Below, piece after piece: positions 28,521 through 36,148 of a stretch of DNA of 51,691 nt (its first letter is position 1; each line of letters starts with the position of its first letter). Made by a program: the position numbers and the translations under genes. Below the pieces are notes generated by a model that was given only the letters and a program-made list of their open reading frames with translations, made no database searches and had not been told where the DNA came from. This stretch comes from Oxalobacteraceae bacterium (lineage in GTDB: Bacteria; Pseudomonadota; Gammaproteobacteria; Burkholderiales; Burkholderiaceae_D): NCBI GenBank assembly GCA_030698225.1, contig JAUYNR010000053.1:1-51691 (forward strand), written 5' to 3'.

Positions 28521-28626
28521 ATGAGTCAAACAAACAACGCTGAACTTGTCATTTTTCAAGATCGACCAAATATGGTCGAAGGATTCTTGAAAGTTAGTTA
28601 CTTGTTCAGCGTTGCTTTAGACTCAT
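28521..28626. repeat. Long imperfect palindrome downstream of hoxI
   Basis: The outer arms ATGAGTC...AACGCTGAAC (28521-28545) and GTTCAGCGTTGC...GACTCAT (28604-28626) are inverted copies. The centre is GACCA-AATA-TGGTC (28564-28577), with TTTCAAGA/TCTTGAAA between. The whole could fold as one hairpin of about 106 nt. It lies just beyond the hoxI stop, so it may end or stabilise the hoxFUYHWI transcript, or be a MITE-like element. Confidence 0.65.
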
Positions 28627-28682
28627 ACTATTTTAGGCAAAACTATTACCCTGAATATTTGGGCTAAGAATAGAGTGATTTA

Positions 28683-29183
28683 TTACACCCGCCCTCTGCC
28701 GCCAGTCTGGATATAGGTAAGCAGTTCGTTTTGCTGACGATTAATTGCTGTTAAGGTACTGTGAACACGTTTGATGACTGCTCGCATAAAATTGAACACG
28801 AGCTCCGGGTTGTCATTGATTAATGGGTCGATGTCAGCCTTGTTAAAACTAATAACACAGGAACTCCCCAACGAGCGCACCGTATCAGCGTGTGCAGAAC
28901 CATCAATAAAACTCAGTTCTCCGACCAGATCACCTTTTTCGAGAACGTGCAAAATGGCAGGAGTCTGTTTATCCTTCACTTCACTGGTGATCGCTAAACG
29001 GCCTTTAGTCACAATATAAAAGCTGTTCGTTGAAATGCCTTTTTCACACAGCACTTCATCGTCTTCCAAATCAAGTTTCTGTGCCGCCCGTTCCGCAAGT
29101 ATCTTTGCCCCATTTTCACCAATGTATTTTCCAATAGGTGCGTTGTAGATTAATGCTGCGATTTCTTCCGTATTTGTTTTCAT
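28683..29183 (-). CDS. hoxI: HoxI, cyclic-nucleotide-binding-like domain protein
   Basis: 166 residues with one Crp-type cNMP-binding domain (about 30-140: FYIVTKGRLAITSEV, GDLVGELSFIDGSAHADTVRSL) and no DNA-binding helix-turn-helix. In Cupriavidus, HoxI joins the soluble hydrogenase as a homodimer and helps NADPH activate the enzyme. It is the last gene of the hoxFUYHWI operon. Confidence 0.9.
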   Translation of the reverse strand: MKTNTEEIAALIYNAPIGKYIGENGAKILAERAAQKLDLEDDEVLCEKGISTNSFYIVTKGRLAITSEVKDKQTPAILHVLEKGDLVGELSFIDGSAHADTVRSLGSSCVISFNKADIDPLINDNPELVFNFMRAVIKRVHSTLTAINRQQNELLTYIQTGGRGRV

Positions 29184-29201
29184 TATTTCTCTCCAGATAT
29201 T

Positions 29202-29747
29202 TCAAAATATAGGTACGTAATTACGAGCCGGTATTGGCTTATGCAACTGATAATCAGGCTTTGGAGACGGCGCCGTTGCAGCACGATAAATGTGACTGGT
29301 CGCCAAATGAAGATTGTTTTTAGCCTGCTCTGTCAAGCCGATTTGCAGTTCCCATTCATAGCCTCTGATGGCCAGCACATAGACTTCAGGTATCTTTCCA
29401 AAACACTGCCGACAAGTTGCCATAATGGTTTCTATGGACATGGCATGCGAGGTAAAACTGAAATCCATTTTTGGCTCAGCTTTATACAGGCGAAAGCTGT
29501 CAACCGTCGTGTCCTTCGAGGCATCGACAAATAGCACCCGCTGTTTATGGCTGATTAAATCTGCATCTTCCAGATTGAGCTGATAAAACCTTACTTTCTC
29601 CGCCTTTGCGCAGGCAGAGGATGTTTCCAGCCAATCAATAAATTCCCAGCCAAGGCCATCATCCTGACGGCCAATATTGCCTATGCCGTAAATCAGGGCT
29701 GAGTCATCATCAAAATAATCCAGCGTGAGATTACTTTCTGCGTTCAT
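29202..29747 (-). CDS. hoxW: HoxW, HoxH-processing endopeptidase
   Basis: 181 residues from ATG 29747 (MNAESN); an ATG at 29771 would add 8 residues. Hydrogenase protease fold: YGIGNIGRQDDGLGWEFIDWL, with Asp in place of the usual Glu, LFVDASKDT, and FTSHAMSIETIMATC with the conserved His. It removes the C-terminal extension of HoxH. The start overlaps the hoxH stop. Confidence 0.9.
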   Translation of the reverse strand: MNAESNLTLDYFDDDSALIYGIGNIGRQDDGLGWEFIDWLETSSACAKAEKVRFYQLNLEDADLISHKQRVLFVDASKDTTVDSFRLYKAEPKMDFSFTSHAMSIETIMATCRQCFGKIPEVYVLAIRGYEWELQIGLTEQAKNNLHLATSHIYRAATAPSPKPDYQLHKPIPARNYVPIF

Positions 29748-31197
29748 CAATTTGATTTCCTTTAGCGTCAAAAAGCGTCACTTCCAGAGGCATTTCACCA
29801 AGTGCATGGGTCGCACAACTTAGGCAGGGATCAAACGCACGAATACCCACTTCAATCGCATTCATCATGCCTTCGGTGATTTCGGCCTGCCCACCGAGGT
29901 ATTCTTCGGCCACACTACGCACGGTGCGATTCATTACCTGATTATTTTGTGTCGTGGCAACTACCAGGTTGGCGAAGGTAATATTGCCTTCCTTGTTTGC
30001 TTTGTAGTGATGCAGCAATGTGCCGCGCGGTGCTTCCACCACGCCGACGCCTTCTCCTGTCCACATGGCATCCGTTGAGGTAACGACTAGTTGCTCTTTT
30101 TGCAAATCAGGATCGCTCAGCAACTCTTTAATGAGTTCGGCTGAATGGAGTATTTCTATTGCTCTGGCCCAGTTGGTATGCAAAGCTTTGTTGCTGGACT
30201 TGCCTTTGTTATAGGCATGGAACTTTTCCAGCGCAGCTTGTGAAAGTGGCGTTGAATACGATTTTGTGACATTCACACGCGCCAATGGACCAACTCGCAC
30301 CGAACCTTTTTCTCTGCCGAGCTCCTTCAAGAATGGGAACTTCATATAACTCCATTCTTCTGTCGCTTCAGAGAAATGGCCAAGATAATCGTGATAATCC
30401 AATTCGCGAACCACGTTCTTGTCGTTATCGATAATGCGCATCTTGCCGTGGTAATAATCGACGTCGCCATTATCATCAACCAGACACATGTCCAATGCTG
30501 GTGCATCCCCGAAGGTATCCACCATAGCCCTGTTCTTCTCATGGAAGTCATAAAACAGTTGCAGGCCTTCCATCGCATATTCGAGCATTTGATCAATACT
30601 CGGAATGGTAGCGTCACCTTTGATAAATCTATCTCGTACTTCAGCCGTGAGATTGTTATTCACGCCACCAGGAATGGAGCTGATGCCATGCATTTTCTTG
30701 CCTAGTACCGCCTGAATAAGTTCCTGTCCCCATTTGCGCAGCATGACAACCCGTTTAACCAGTTCCGGATTAGCGACCGCCAAACCCAGCACATTGCGCT
30801 GCTCGGGCGCTGCATCCATGCCAAATAACATTTCCGGCACGATCAGGTAAAAATAAGCCGTCGCGTGAGACTGCAGCTGCTGTGCGTAATGCCCTAATCT
30901 ACGCATTTTCTCTGCAGTGGGGGTAATCAGATTATGTGTGGAATACCCGACACCTACCATATCATCCAGTGCTTTGGCCCCGCACAGATGGTGGCTGACA
31001 AAACAGATTCCACAAATACGTTGCAAAAGCATCGGCGCTTCCCAGTACGGATGCCCCTGAATGAATTTCTCAAAGCCACGAAATTCAACCACCAACAATT
31101 TCGCATCAACCACCTTATTGTCATCATCCAGCTGGATAGTGACTTTCCCGTGACCTTCGATACGTGTTACAGGGTCGATAATCAATTTCCTGCTCAT
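29731..31197 (-). CDS. hoxH: HoxH, large subunit of NAD-reducing hydrogenase (group 3d)
   Basis: 488 residues. NiFe ligands C62 and C65 in RICGICFVSHHLCGAKA and C458 and C461 in DPCLSCATH. The 24 residues after H464 (ALGEMPLEV...) are the cleavable extension. Cytosolic; couples H2 oxidation to NAD+ reduction together with HoxYFU. Sequence and codons are visibly richer in A/T than hoxG. Confidence 0.96.
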   Translation of the reverse strand: MSRKLIIDPVTRIEGHGKVTIQLDDDNKVVDAKLLVVEFRGFEKFIQGHPYWEAPMLLQRICGICFVSHHLCGAKALDDMVGVGYSTHNLITPTAEKMRRLGHYAQQLQSHATAYFYLIVPEMLFGMDAAPEQRNVLGLAVANPELVKRVVMLRKWGQELIQAVLGKKMHGISSIPGGVNNNLTAEVRDRFIKGDATIPSIDQMLEYAMEGLQLFYDFHEKNRAMVDTFGDAPALDMCLVDDNGDVDYYHGKMRIIDNDKNVVRELDYHDYLGHFSEATEEWSYMKFPFLKELGREKGSVRVGPLARVNVTKSYSTPLSQAALEKFHAYNKGKSSNKALHTNWARAIEILHSAELIKELLSDPDLQKEQLVVTSTDAMWTGEGVGVVEAPRGTLLHHYKANKEGNITFANLVVATTQNNQVMNRTVRSVAEEYLGGQAEITEGMMNAIEVGIRAFDPCLSCATHALGEMPLEVTLFDAKGNQIDERRK

Positions 31198-31210
31198 AAT
31201 AATTTTCCTT

Positions 31211-31861
31211 TTAATCGTATCGATTTATAGATGTGGGTAGATTCACTTCGCGTCCATTTACAAGGTCATCCAGCACCTTGAAAATAGCATCACCATCAGG
31301 TGGGCAGCCGGGAATAAAGTAATCTATCTTGACCACTTCATGGCATGGATAAACTTTGGTCGTTATCTTTGTGAGATCAGGATGATTAGGAATAATGGGA
31401 ATGACACCGGATACGGCTGTGGGAGAATTGATATAGGCTTCCTTAAGACATTCGGTGAGTGGCAATAGATTCCGCAAGGACGGTATGCCGCCCCAGACCG
31501 CACAGGCGCCGACCGAGATCAGGATGTCGCAGTTTTCGCGATAATGCTCCAATGTCTCGATGTTTTCTTCACTGGCCACACCGCCTTCAATAAAGCCAAT
31601 TACACAACGTTCTGGAATGCGTTTAATGTCGGTCAGCGATGAACGCAAAATAGTGACCTTATCCAAAAGGCCCAAAATTCGTTCATCCATATCGAGAAAT
31701 GACAGAGTACAGCCCCAGCATCCCACAAGGGCAATCATGGATACGTTGATTTTTCCTTCCTGGCTTGCCAGAAACGCAGCATCCACTGGTGTTTTAGGTA
31801 AATCGTGACTGAACATTACGTTGTCAGCAGGATTAACTTCTTTCACAGAATGATTGCTCAT
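31211..31861 (-). CDS. hoxY: HoxY, small subunit of NAD-reducing hydrogenase
   Basis: 216 residues, no signal peptide. Ligands for the single proximal [4Fe-4S] cluster are C48 and C51 (VGCWGCTLSFLDMD), VGACAVWGG and IPGCPPDGD. Short, as in group 3 enzymes that lack medial and distal clusters. Overlaps the hoxU stop by ATGA. A possible FMN site is not recognisable by eye. Confidence 0.95.
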   Translation of the reverse strand: MSNHSVKEVNPADNVMFSHDLPKTPVDAAFLASQEGKINVSMIALVGCWGCTLSFLDMDERILGLLDKVTILRSSLTDIKRIPERCVIGFIEGGVASEENIETLEHYRENCDILISVGACAVWGGIPSLRNLLPLTECLKEAYINSPTAVSGVIPIIPNHPDLTKITTKVYPCHEVVKIDYFIPGCPPDGDAIFKVLDDLVNGREVNLPTSINRYD

Positions 31862-32559
31862 TTATCGCCTCCCTCTAATGCGCGTTCACGTACCGACTTA
31901 ATATCGAATTTTCGTTTCCCGATCGGATCATTGAAGCCAACCTTTTTTTCAATAATTGTGCCGACCGGACAAAGATCAACCGCACGAGTAACTTGCTCAT
32001 CAGTCATTTTATTGGCGAGTTCAGCATTAATTTCAATGCGTGAGTTAGCACCACGGCCGCTAATACTGAAGATTTTTTTGCCTGTTTCTTCATCACGAAC
32101 AAATTCCACGCAACGCTGACAAAAAATACAACGATCGCGTTCGAGTAGAATCTTTTCGGATCCATAGTCTTTTTGCCGTGGTGTGAATCGATACTCGAAA
32201 CGAGACACCATCATCTCAACCTCATAGCCCACTGCCTGTAAATCACAGCGCCCACTTTTTTCACAGCTTGGACAGTTATGAGTGCCTTCGGCAAACAGAC
32301 TTTCAACTAACGCTTTGCGCATATCCTTGACTTCAGGCTCATTGACCTCGACTTCCATGCCGTGAGCGACAGGAACGGTACAGGCGGCGGCAATTGTTCC
32401 TCCCACTTTCACCGAACAAACTCGACAGGTGCCCAGACAGGGTTGACCTTTCATATAGCAAAGAGTTGGAATGTAAATGCCGTTTTCCAAGGCGACATCG
32501 ACCAGATTCGCGCCTTTCCGGGCGTTTATGTTTTTTCCATCAATTTTGATTTGAATCAC
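31858..32559 (-). CDS. hoxU: HoxU, diaphorase FeS subunit
   Basis: 233 residues, NuoG N-terminal type. An N-terminal [2Fe-2S] domain (C34, C41, C45, C48 around CLGTCRVCSV), a HNCPSCEKSGRCDLQ motif for a His-containing cluster, and RDRCIFCQRCVEF for a [4Fe-4S] cluster. It links HoxY to HoxF. Starts by ATGA overlap with hoxF. Confidence 0.95.
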   Translation of the reverse strand: MIQIKIDGKNINARKGANLVDVALENGIYIPTLCYMKGQPCLGTCRVCSVKVGGTIAAACTVPVAHGMEVEVNEPEVKDMRKALVESLFAEGTHNCPSCEKSGRCDLQAVGYEVEMMVSRFEYRFTPRQKDYGSEKILLERDRCIFCQRCVEFVRDEETGKKIFSISGRGANSRIEINAELANKMTDEQVTRAVDLCPVGTIIEKKVGFNDPIGKRKFDIKSVRERALEGGDK

Positions 32560-34367
32560 GATTGAGTTCTCCTATCGTTCAGGTTCGAGATCGCTTCCAG
32601 GTATCCCCTGCGGCTTTCATTCAAATCAAATGAAGGCAATAGTGGACCATTCTGCTTTACCAATTTTTCTTGATATATTTCAGGGAACTTTTCTAGTGTC
32701 GTTAGAATCGGTTTAGGCGATGTGCCCCCAAGCCCACAACGGCTCGTCTTGCGCACCAGTTTTCCCCAGACAACCACTTCATCAAGATCTTTTTGACAGG
32801 CTTTACCATCAATGACACGACTTATTTTTTTGAACAAATCGACATTGCCTGAGCGGCAGGGAACACAGATTCCACAAGATTCATTCACAAAGAACTTCGT
32901 AAAGTGTTTGACGATAGCCAACAGGTCACGAGAACGATTAAATATCATGAATGAACCGTTGCACGAGAGGTCTTCCAAAGCGATTGCCCTGCGGCCATCT
33001 TTTTCAACCGAGACGCAATCCCCTGAAGGGCCACTGACTTGAACTGCCCAAGCATCCTTGGCACCCGCTTTTTCCAAAACCTCATTTAGCGTAATGCCCC
33101 ATTCAATTTCATAAATTCCTGGCGCATCGCAATCACCGGAAATACTCAATAGCCTCGTACCTGCTGACTCGGCTGTACCCATCTCTTTAAACCAGGACGC
33201 ACCTTTGTCCATAATTTGAGTGACAGCAACAAAGGTTTCTACATTATTGGCACTAGTTGGCTTACCGAGATAACCCACATTTACAGGATAAGGAGGTTTG
33301 ACACGAGGTGTGCCTCGCTTGCCCTCCATGGATTCAATCAAGGCTGTCTCATCACCACAAATGTAAGCGCCTGCACCCATTTGTATGCGAATGTCGAAAT
33401 TGAATTCCGGCTTTCCGCCAATACTCTTGCCCAGCATGCCCTCAGCTCGGAAGTCGGCCAGCTGTTTTTCAAGATAATCCTTGAGATAGTAGTATTCAGA
33501 ACGCAGATAAATAATTCCTTCCTGCGCGCCAATCGCATAGCCAGCAGTGATCATTCCGAAAATCACTTCCTTCGGCGATTCCATCAACAAAACTCTGTCT
33601 TTGAATGTGCCTGGCTCGCCCTCATCAGCATTACAGATGATGAATCTGGTTTTCTCATCATTATCAGAACATAGGCGCCATTTCAAACCGGTTGAAAAAC
33701 CAGCACCGCCGCGTCCTCGTAACCCAGATTCAGAAACAGTTTTAATAACTACCTCTGGATGACTGTTAATAACTTGATTTAGCAAGGCTTTGAAATCAGT
33801 TTTGTTCTGGAAAAATACAGCGCCTTTGCTACGAATGCCAGATTCCACCATGGTGTGGATATAAGCCAACGTGTCGCTTGCCAAACCCTCAGGATTAACA
33901 ATATCCGCAGGGGATTCACCACTTTTCAAACGACTGATAATCTGCGAAATTTTTTCAGGAGTTAATCGTGTGAAAACCTCTTTGCCAATTAGCATCGCAG
34001 GTTCCTGGTCGCTTAGACCGATACAAGATGTTGTTTCTAGGCCAAATGTTCCTGTGGCATCTTTTTCACCAAAGGCACATCCCGTCTCTTGTTCAAGCGC
34101 ATCGTAGACAGCCTGATAACCATGCATCTTTGCGATGACCGTGTCACTTAAATAGATTTGATGCTTTGCTGGAGGCTTGCCAAGAAAGAAATGATAAAAA
34201 GAATAGGTCTCCCGTATATCCAACTCAGTTAAACCGAGTTTGTCCGCCATTTCTGGCAGGACTTCATCTGGAATGTAACCCCACTGATGCTGGATATCCC
34301 AAAGAATATCCATTAAGCGGGTTCTGTCTGAATTGTGATGCTCAAGTATTTCGTGGATCTTTTTCAT
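32556..34367 (-). CDS. hoxF: HoxF, NAD-binding diaphorase subunit
   Basis: 603 residues, a fusion: a NuoE-like thioredoxin-fold domain (about 1-150) followed by a NuoF-like part (about 190-580). It shows the FMN/NAD glycine loop GLRGRGGAGFSTGLKW, ICNADEGEPGTFKDR, and the cluster motif ESCGICVPCRSGN. It transfers electrons from H2 to NAD+. First gene of the operon; the duplicated hoxK promoter region (R2) ends about 117 bp upstream. Confidence 0.96.
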   Translation of the reverse strand: MKKIHEILEHHNSDRTRLMDILWDIQHQWGYIPDEVLPEMADKLGLTELDIRETYSFYHFFLGKPPAKHQIYLSDTVIAKMHGYQAVYDALEQETGCAFGEKDATGTFGLETTSCIGLSDQEPAMLIGKEVFTRLTPEKISQIISRLKSGESPADIVNPEGLASDTLAYIHTMVESGIRSKGAVFFQNKTDFKALLNQVINSHPEVVIKTVSESGLRGRGGAGFSTGLKWRLCSDNDEKTRFIICNADEGEPGTFKDRVLLMESPKEVIFGMITAGYAIGAQEGIIYLRSEYYYLKDYLEKQLADFRAEGMLGKSIGGKPEFNFDIRIQMGAGAYICGDETALIESMEGKRGTPRVKPPYPVNVGYLGKPTSANNVETFVAVTQIMDKGASWFKEMGTAESAGTRLLSISGDCDAPGIYEIEWGITLNEVLEKAGAKDAWAVQVSGPSGDCVSVEKDGRRAIALEDLSCNGSFMIFNRSRDLLAIVKHFTKFFVNESCGICVPCRSGNVDLFKKISRVIDGKACQKDLDEVVVWGKLVRKTSRCGLGGTSPKPILTTLEKFPEIYQEKLVKQNGPLLPSFDLNESRRGYLEAISNLNDRRTQS

Positions 34368-34465
34368 AATCTTTTAGTCCCATCTAAAGTTGGTCCCAAA
34401 TAAAGCGGGGGCAGATATGTCACTTTTATTTAACTTTTAAAGTAACTATCTATTTAATTGAAGTA

Positions 34466-34615
34466 TCAAATAGTTGATTCGCCCATTGCATGCGCTATTT
34501 GCGGCACAAATGATGGCCCAAGCCCCAATGAGGTAACTGTCAGTGAACAGCACTTCAAAAAACTGCGACATGAAATGCCTTGACGCCACGCGACCTCATA
34601 AAAAGTTTCAATCAT
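34466..34615 (-). pseudogene. Orphan hoxK leader copy (49 codons) upstream of hoxF
   Basis: ATG 34615 opens a frame copying the first 44 residues of hoxK (MIETFYEV...GISCRSFLK...VPQIAHAM), then runs into unrelated codons and stops at 34466. The twin-arginine pair is now Cys-Arg, so it could not work as a Tat signal. It is a by-product of the R2 duplication. It could still be translated as a short leader before hoxF. Confidence 0.75.
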
Positions 34616-34988
34616 TTGAAATCTCCTCCGGTATTCACCGTATTTTTAAGTTATCGAATTCCAGTCAATTGTTTTAACGGATGCTGCAACCGCACAACCA
34701 TCTGACAGGATTTCTTTTAATTGGCAACTTCCGTGCCACAGCAACAAGGAGCGAAAAAATATGAAGAAAAGGGGCATTGTTGGTGCGTTACGGGGCGGCG
34801 ATCGCTTTTCACGCATAAGTGTGACGATTAATCTAATCAATACACAGTACAAAGTGGAAAGCTGCTAATCGGCTGCAAGCATGTTGCAGTGCAGAAGAAA
34901 TTCTCGGGTTGGAAAATGCAAACGATTGAAACTTATTGAGACTGTTGCGAAGATCAGAGTTTCGGCCTGAAGGCCTAAGCGGCGGGTT
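34484..34988 (-). repeat. Repeat R2: duplicated hoxK promoter region upstream of hoxF
   Basis: Matches 27651-28153 (R1) over its whole length with scattered substitutions and small indels. It begins at codon 44 of the hoxK copy and includes the 5' leader, the sigma-54 promoter and about 240 bp of upstream DNA. It lies in the right orientation to drive hoxF. The promoter is better preserved than the Tat signal, which suggests selection on the promoter. Confidence 0.85.
34724..34738 (-). promoter_or_regulatory. Sigma-54 promoter upstream of the hoxFUYHWI operon
   Basis: TGGCACGGAAGTTGC on the minus strand: consensus -24/-12 with correct spacing, two spacer bases different from the hoxK promoter. 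The leader to hoxF would be about 345 nt and passes through the orphan hoxK leader. Probably HoxA-dependent. Confidence 0.75.
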
Positions 34989-35380
34989 GGATTGTGGTGA
35001 GACGAAAAAACTCACGATGGTTGACCGAGAGCTTCAACCTGGACGTGTAAAACGACGGACAAAACGAAAGGAAATGCGAGCGCAAGCAGAAAAATCCTTC
35101 TTCGTACGGGTGCAATGTGCTGACCGGCTTACCCACCGCAGCGGACGTCCATGGTCCAGATGGGGACCACGTCCGCCGCCGTGGATAAGCCTACGTCGTT
35201 ATTTTGATTCCTCACCCACAAAAAACGATTCAAGGCATATTTCTGCGTGGCGTTGACAGTTCTTATGGATCCGTGAAAAAACGGCTGCAATAAAGCCAAT
35301 AAATATGGAGTATGCATTAAAATAGCGACTATCCCGCTTGTATTACCTACGGCTTTAAAAAATACACAGTTGAGTAAATA
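34989..35380. other. Noncoding stretch between R2 and hupE
   Basis: No gene recognised. Holds an inverted repeat GGACGT...ACGTCC around 35144-35174. An open frame here (34936-35256) has no recognisable motif and starts inside the R2 repeat. Confidence 0.4.
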
Positions 35381-35956
35381 TCAGATCCCCGCCATCATCC
35401 AGGCGCCGCTAGCGGCCACCATAGCACCAGCAGCGCGCAGCAACAGACTCTGCTTGTTCAAGCCATTGCCTAGCGCCAGACCGAGGCCATGCAATGCTGT
35501 GGTGGATGCGACAAAGCCGATACCGTACTGCCATGCCGAGCCGAACAGTGGCATCTCGGCACCGTGCGCGTGACCGTGGAAAATCGCGAACAGAGCGACA
35601 ATAAAGGCACCGAGTGCAGGCGTCACACGTACCGAAAACGCGATCAATAGGCCCAAAATCAGGACCGAAGTGGCAATCCCGCTTTCGACCATCGGCAATG
35701 CGATGCCGGCCATGCCGACGCCGCCCGCCACTGCCATCAGCGCCACGAAGCTGGCCGGCACCAGCCATTTGGCGCGCCCACCCAGCTGAAATGCCCAGAC
35801 ACCGACCGCGACCATTGCCAGCAAATGATCAAGGCCGAACAGCGGATGGGTAATACCGGCCACCAAGCCGCCACCATGGCCAGGATGGGCATTGGCAATG
35901 CCGCAGAAAGCGATGGACATCAGGGCGATACACCAGCGAATAAATTTGCTATTCAT
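35381..35956 (-). CDS. hupE: HupE/UreJ-family nickel transporter
   Basis: 191 residues. N-terminal signal peptide cleaved near NAHPGHGG; the histidines after it are typical. Motif HPLFGLDHLLAMVAVG (HxxxxDH) and FHGHAHGAEMP in later helices; about six membrane segments. HupE proteins move nickel (or cobalt), probably across the inner membrane or as periplasmic-side Ni importers for hydrogenase maturation. It is a single gene transcribed toward hoxF. Confidence 0.9.
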   Translation of the reverse strand: MNSKFIRWCIALMSIAFCGIANAHPGHGGGLVAGITHPLFGLDHLLAMVAVGVWAFQLGGRAKWLVPASFVALMAVAGGVGMAGIALPMVESGIATSVLILGLLIAFSVRVTPALGAFIVALFAIFHGHAHGAEMPLFGSAWQYGIGFVASTTALHGLGLALGNGLNKQSLLLRAAGAMVAASGAWMMAGI

Positions 35957-36012
35957 GCGATTCTCCTTAAATAAAAAAAATTGAGGCTAATGATTCAGGT
36001 TACGGCTTTATG

Positions 36013-36043
36013 ACTACTGATTACTACTGATTACTACTGATTA
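36013..36043. repeat. 10-bp tandem repeat, three units
   Basis: The unit TTACTACTGA is present about three times in a row upstream of hupE. Short and possibly slippage-prone. Confidence 0.6.
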
Positions 36044-36062
36044 TTAAGAACTTATACAGAGT

Positions 36063-36119
36063 TTGTAGGGTGGGTTTTAACCCGACTCCGATACCTACGG
36101 GTTAAAATCCGACCTACAA
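36063..36119. repeat. REP-like hairpin (22-bp arms)
   Basis: Arms at 36063-36084 and 36098-36119 match at 19 of 22 positions, with GGTTTTAACCCG/CGGGTTAAAATCC in the middle. It sits between hupE and the IS1380 element. Resembles dispersed REP/BIME or MITE-type elements and could act as a transcription or mRNA end. Confidence 0.6.
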
Positions 36120-36148
36120 TTGGGTATCTGCGTAAGTCCTTACTACTA

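Noticed and set aside
34936..35256. Open frame as a gene
   Set aside because: It starts inside the R2 repeat, has no motif and no ribosome site; part of its composition follows repeat DNA.
36013..36043. CRISPR array
   Set aside because: Units are 10 bp without spacers; no cas genes in the window. No CRISPR array was seen anywhere.
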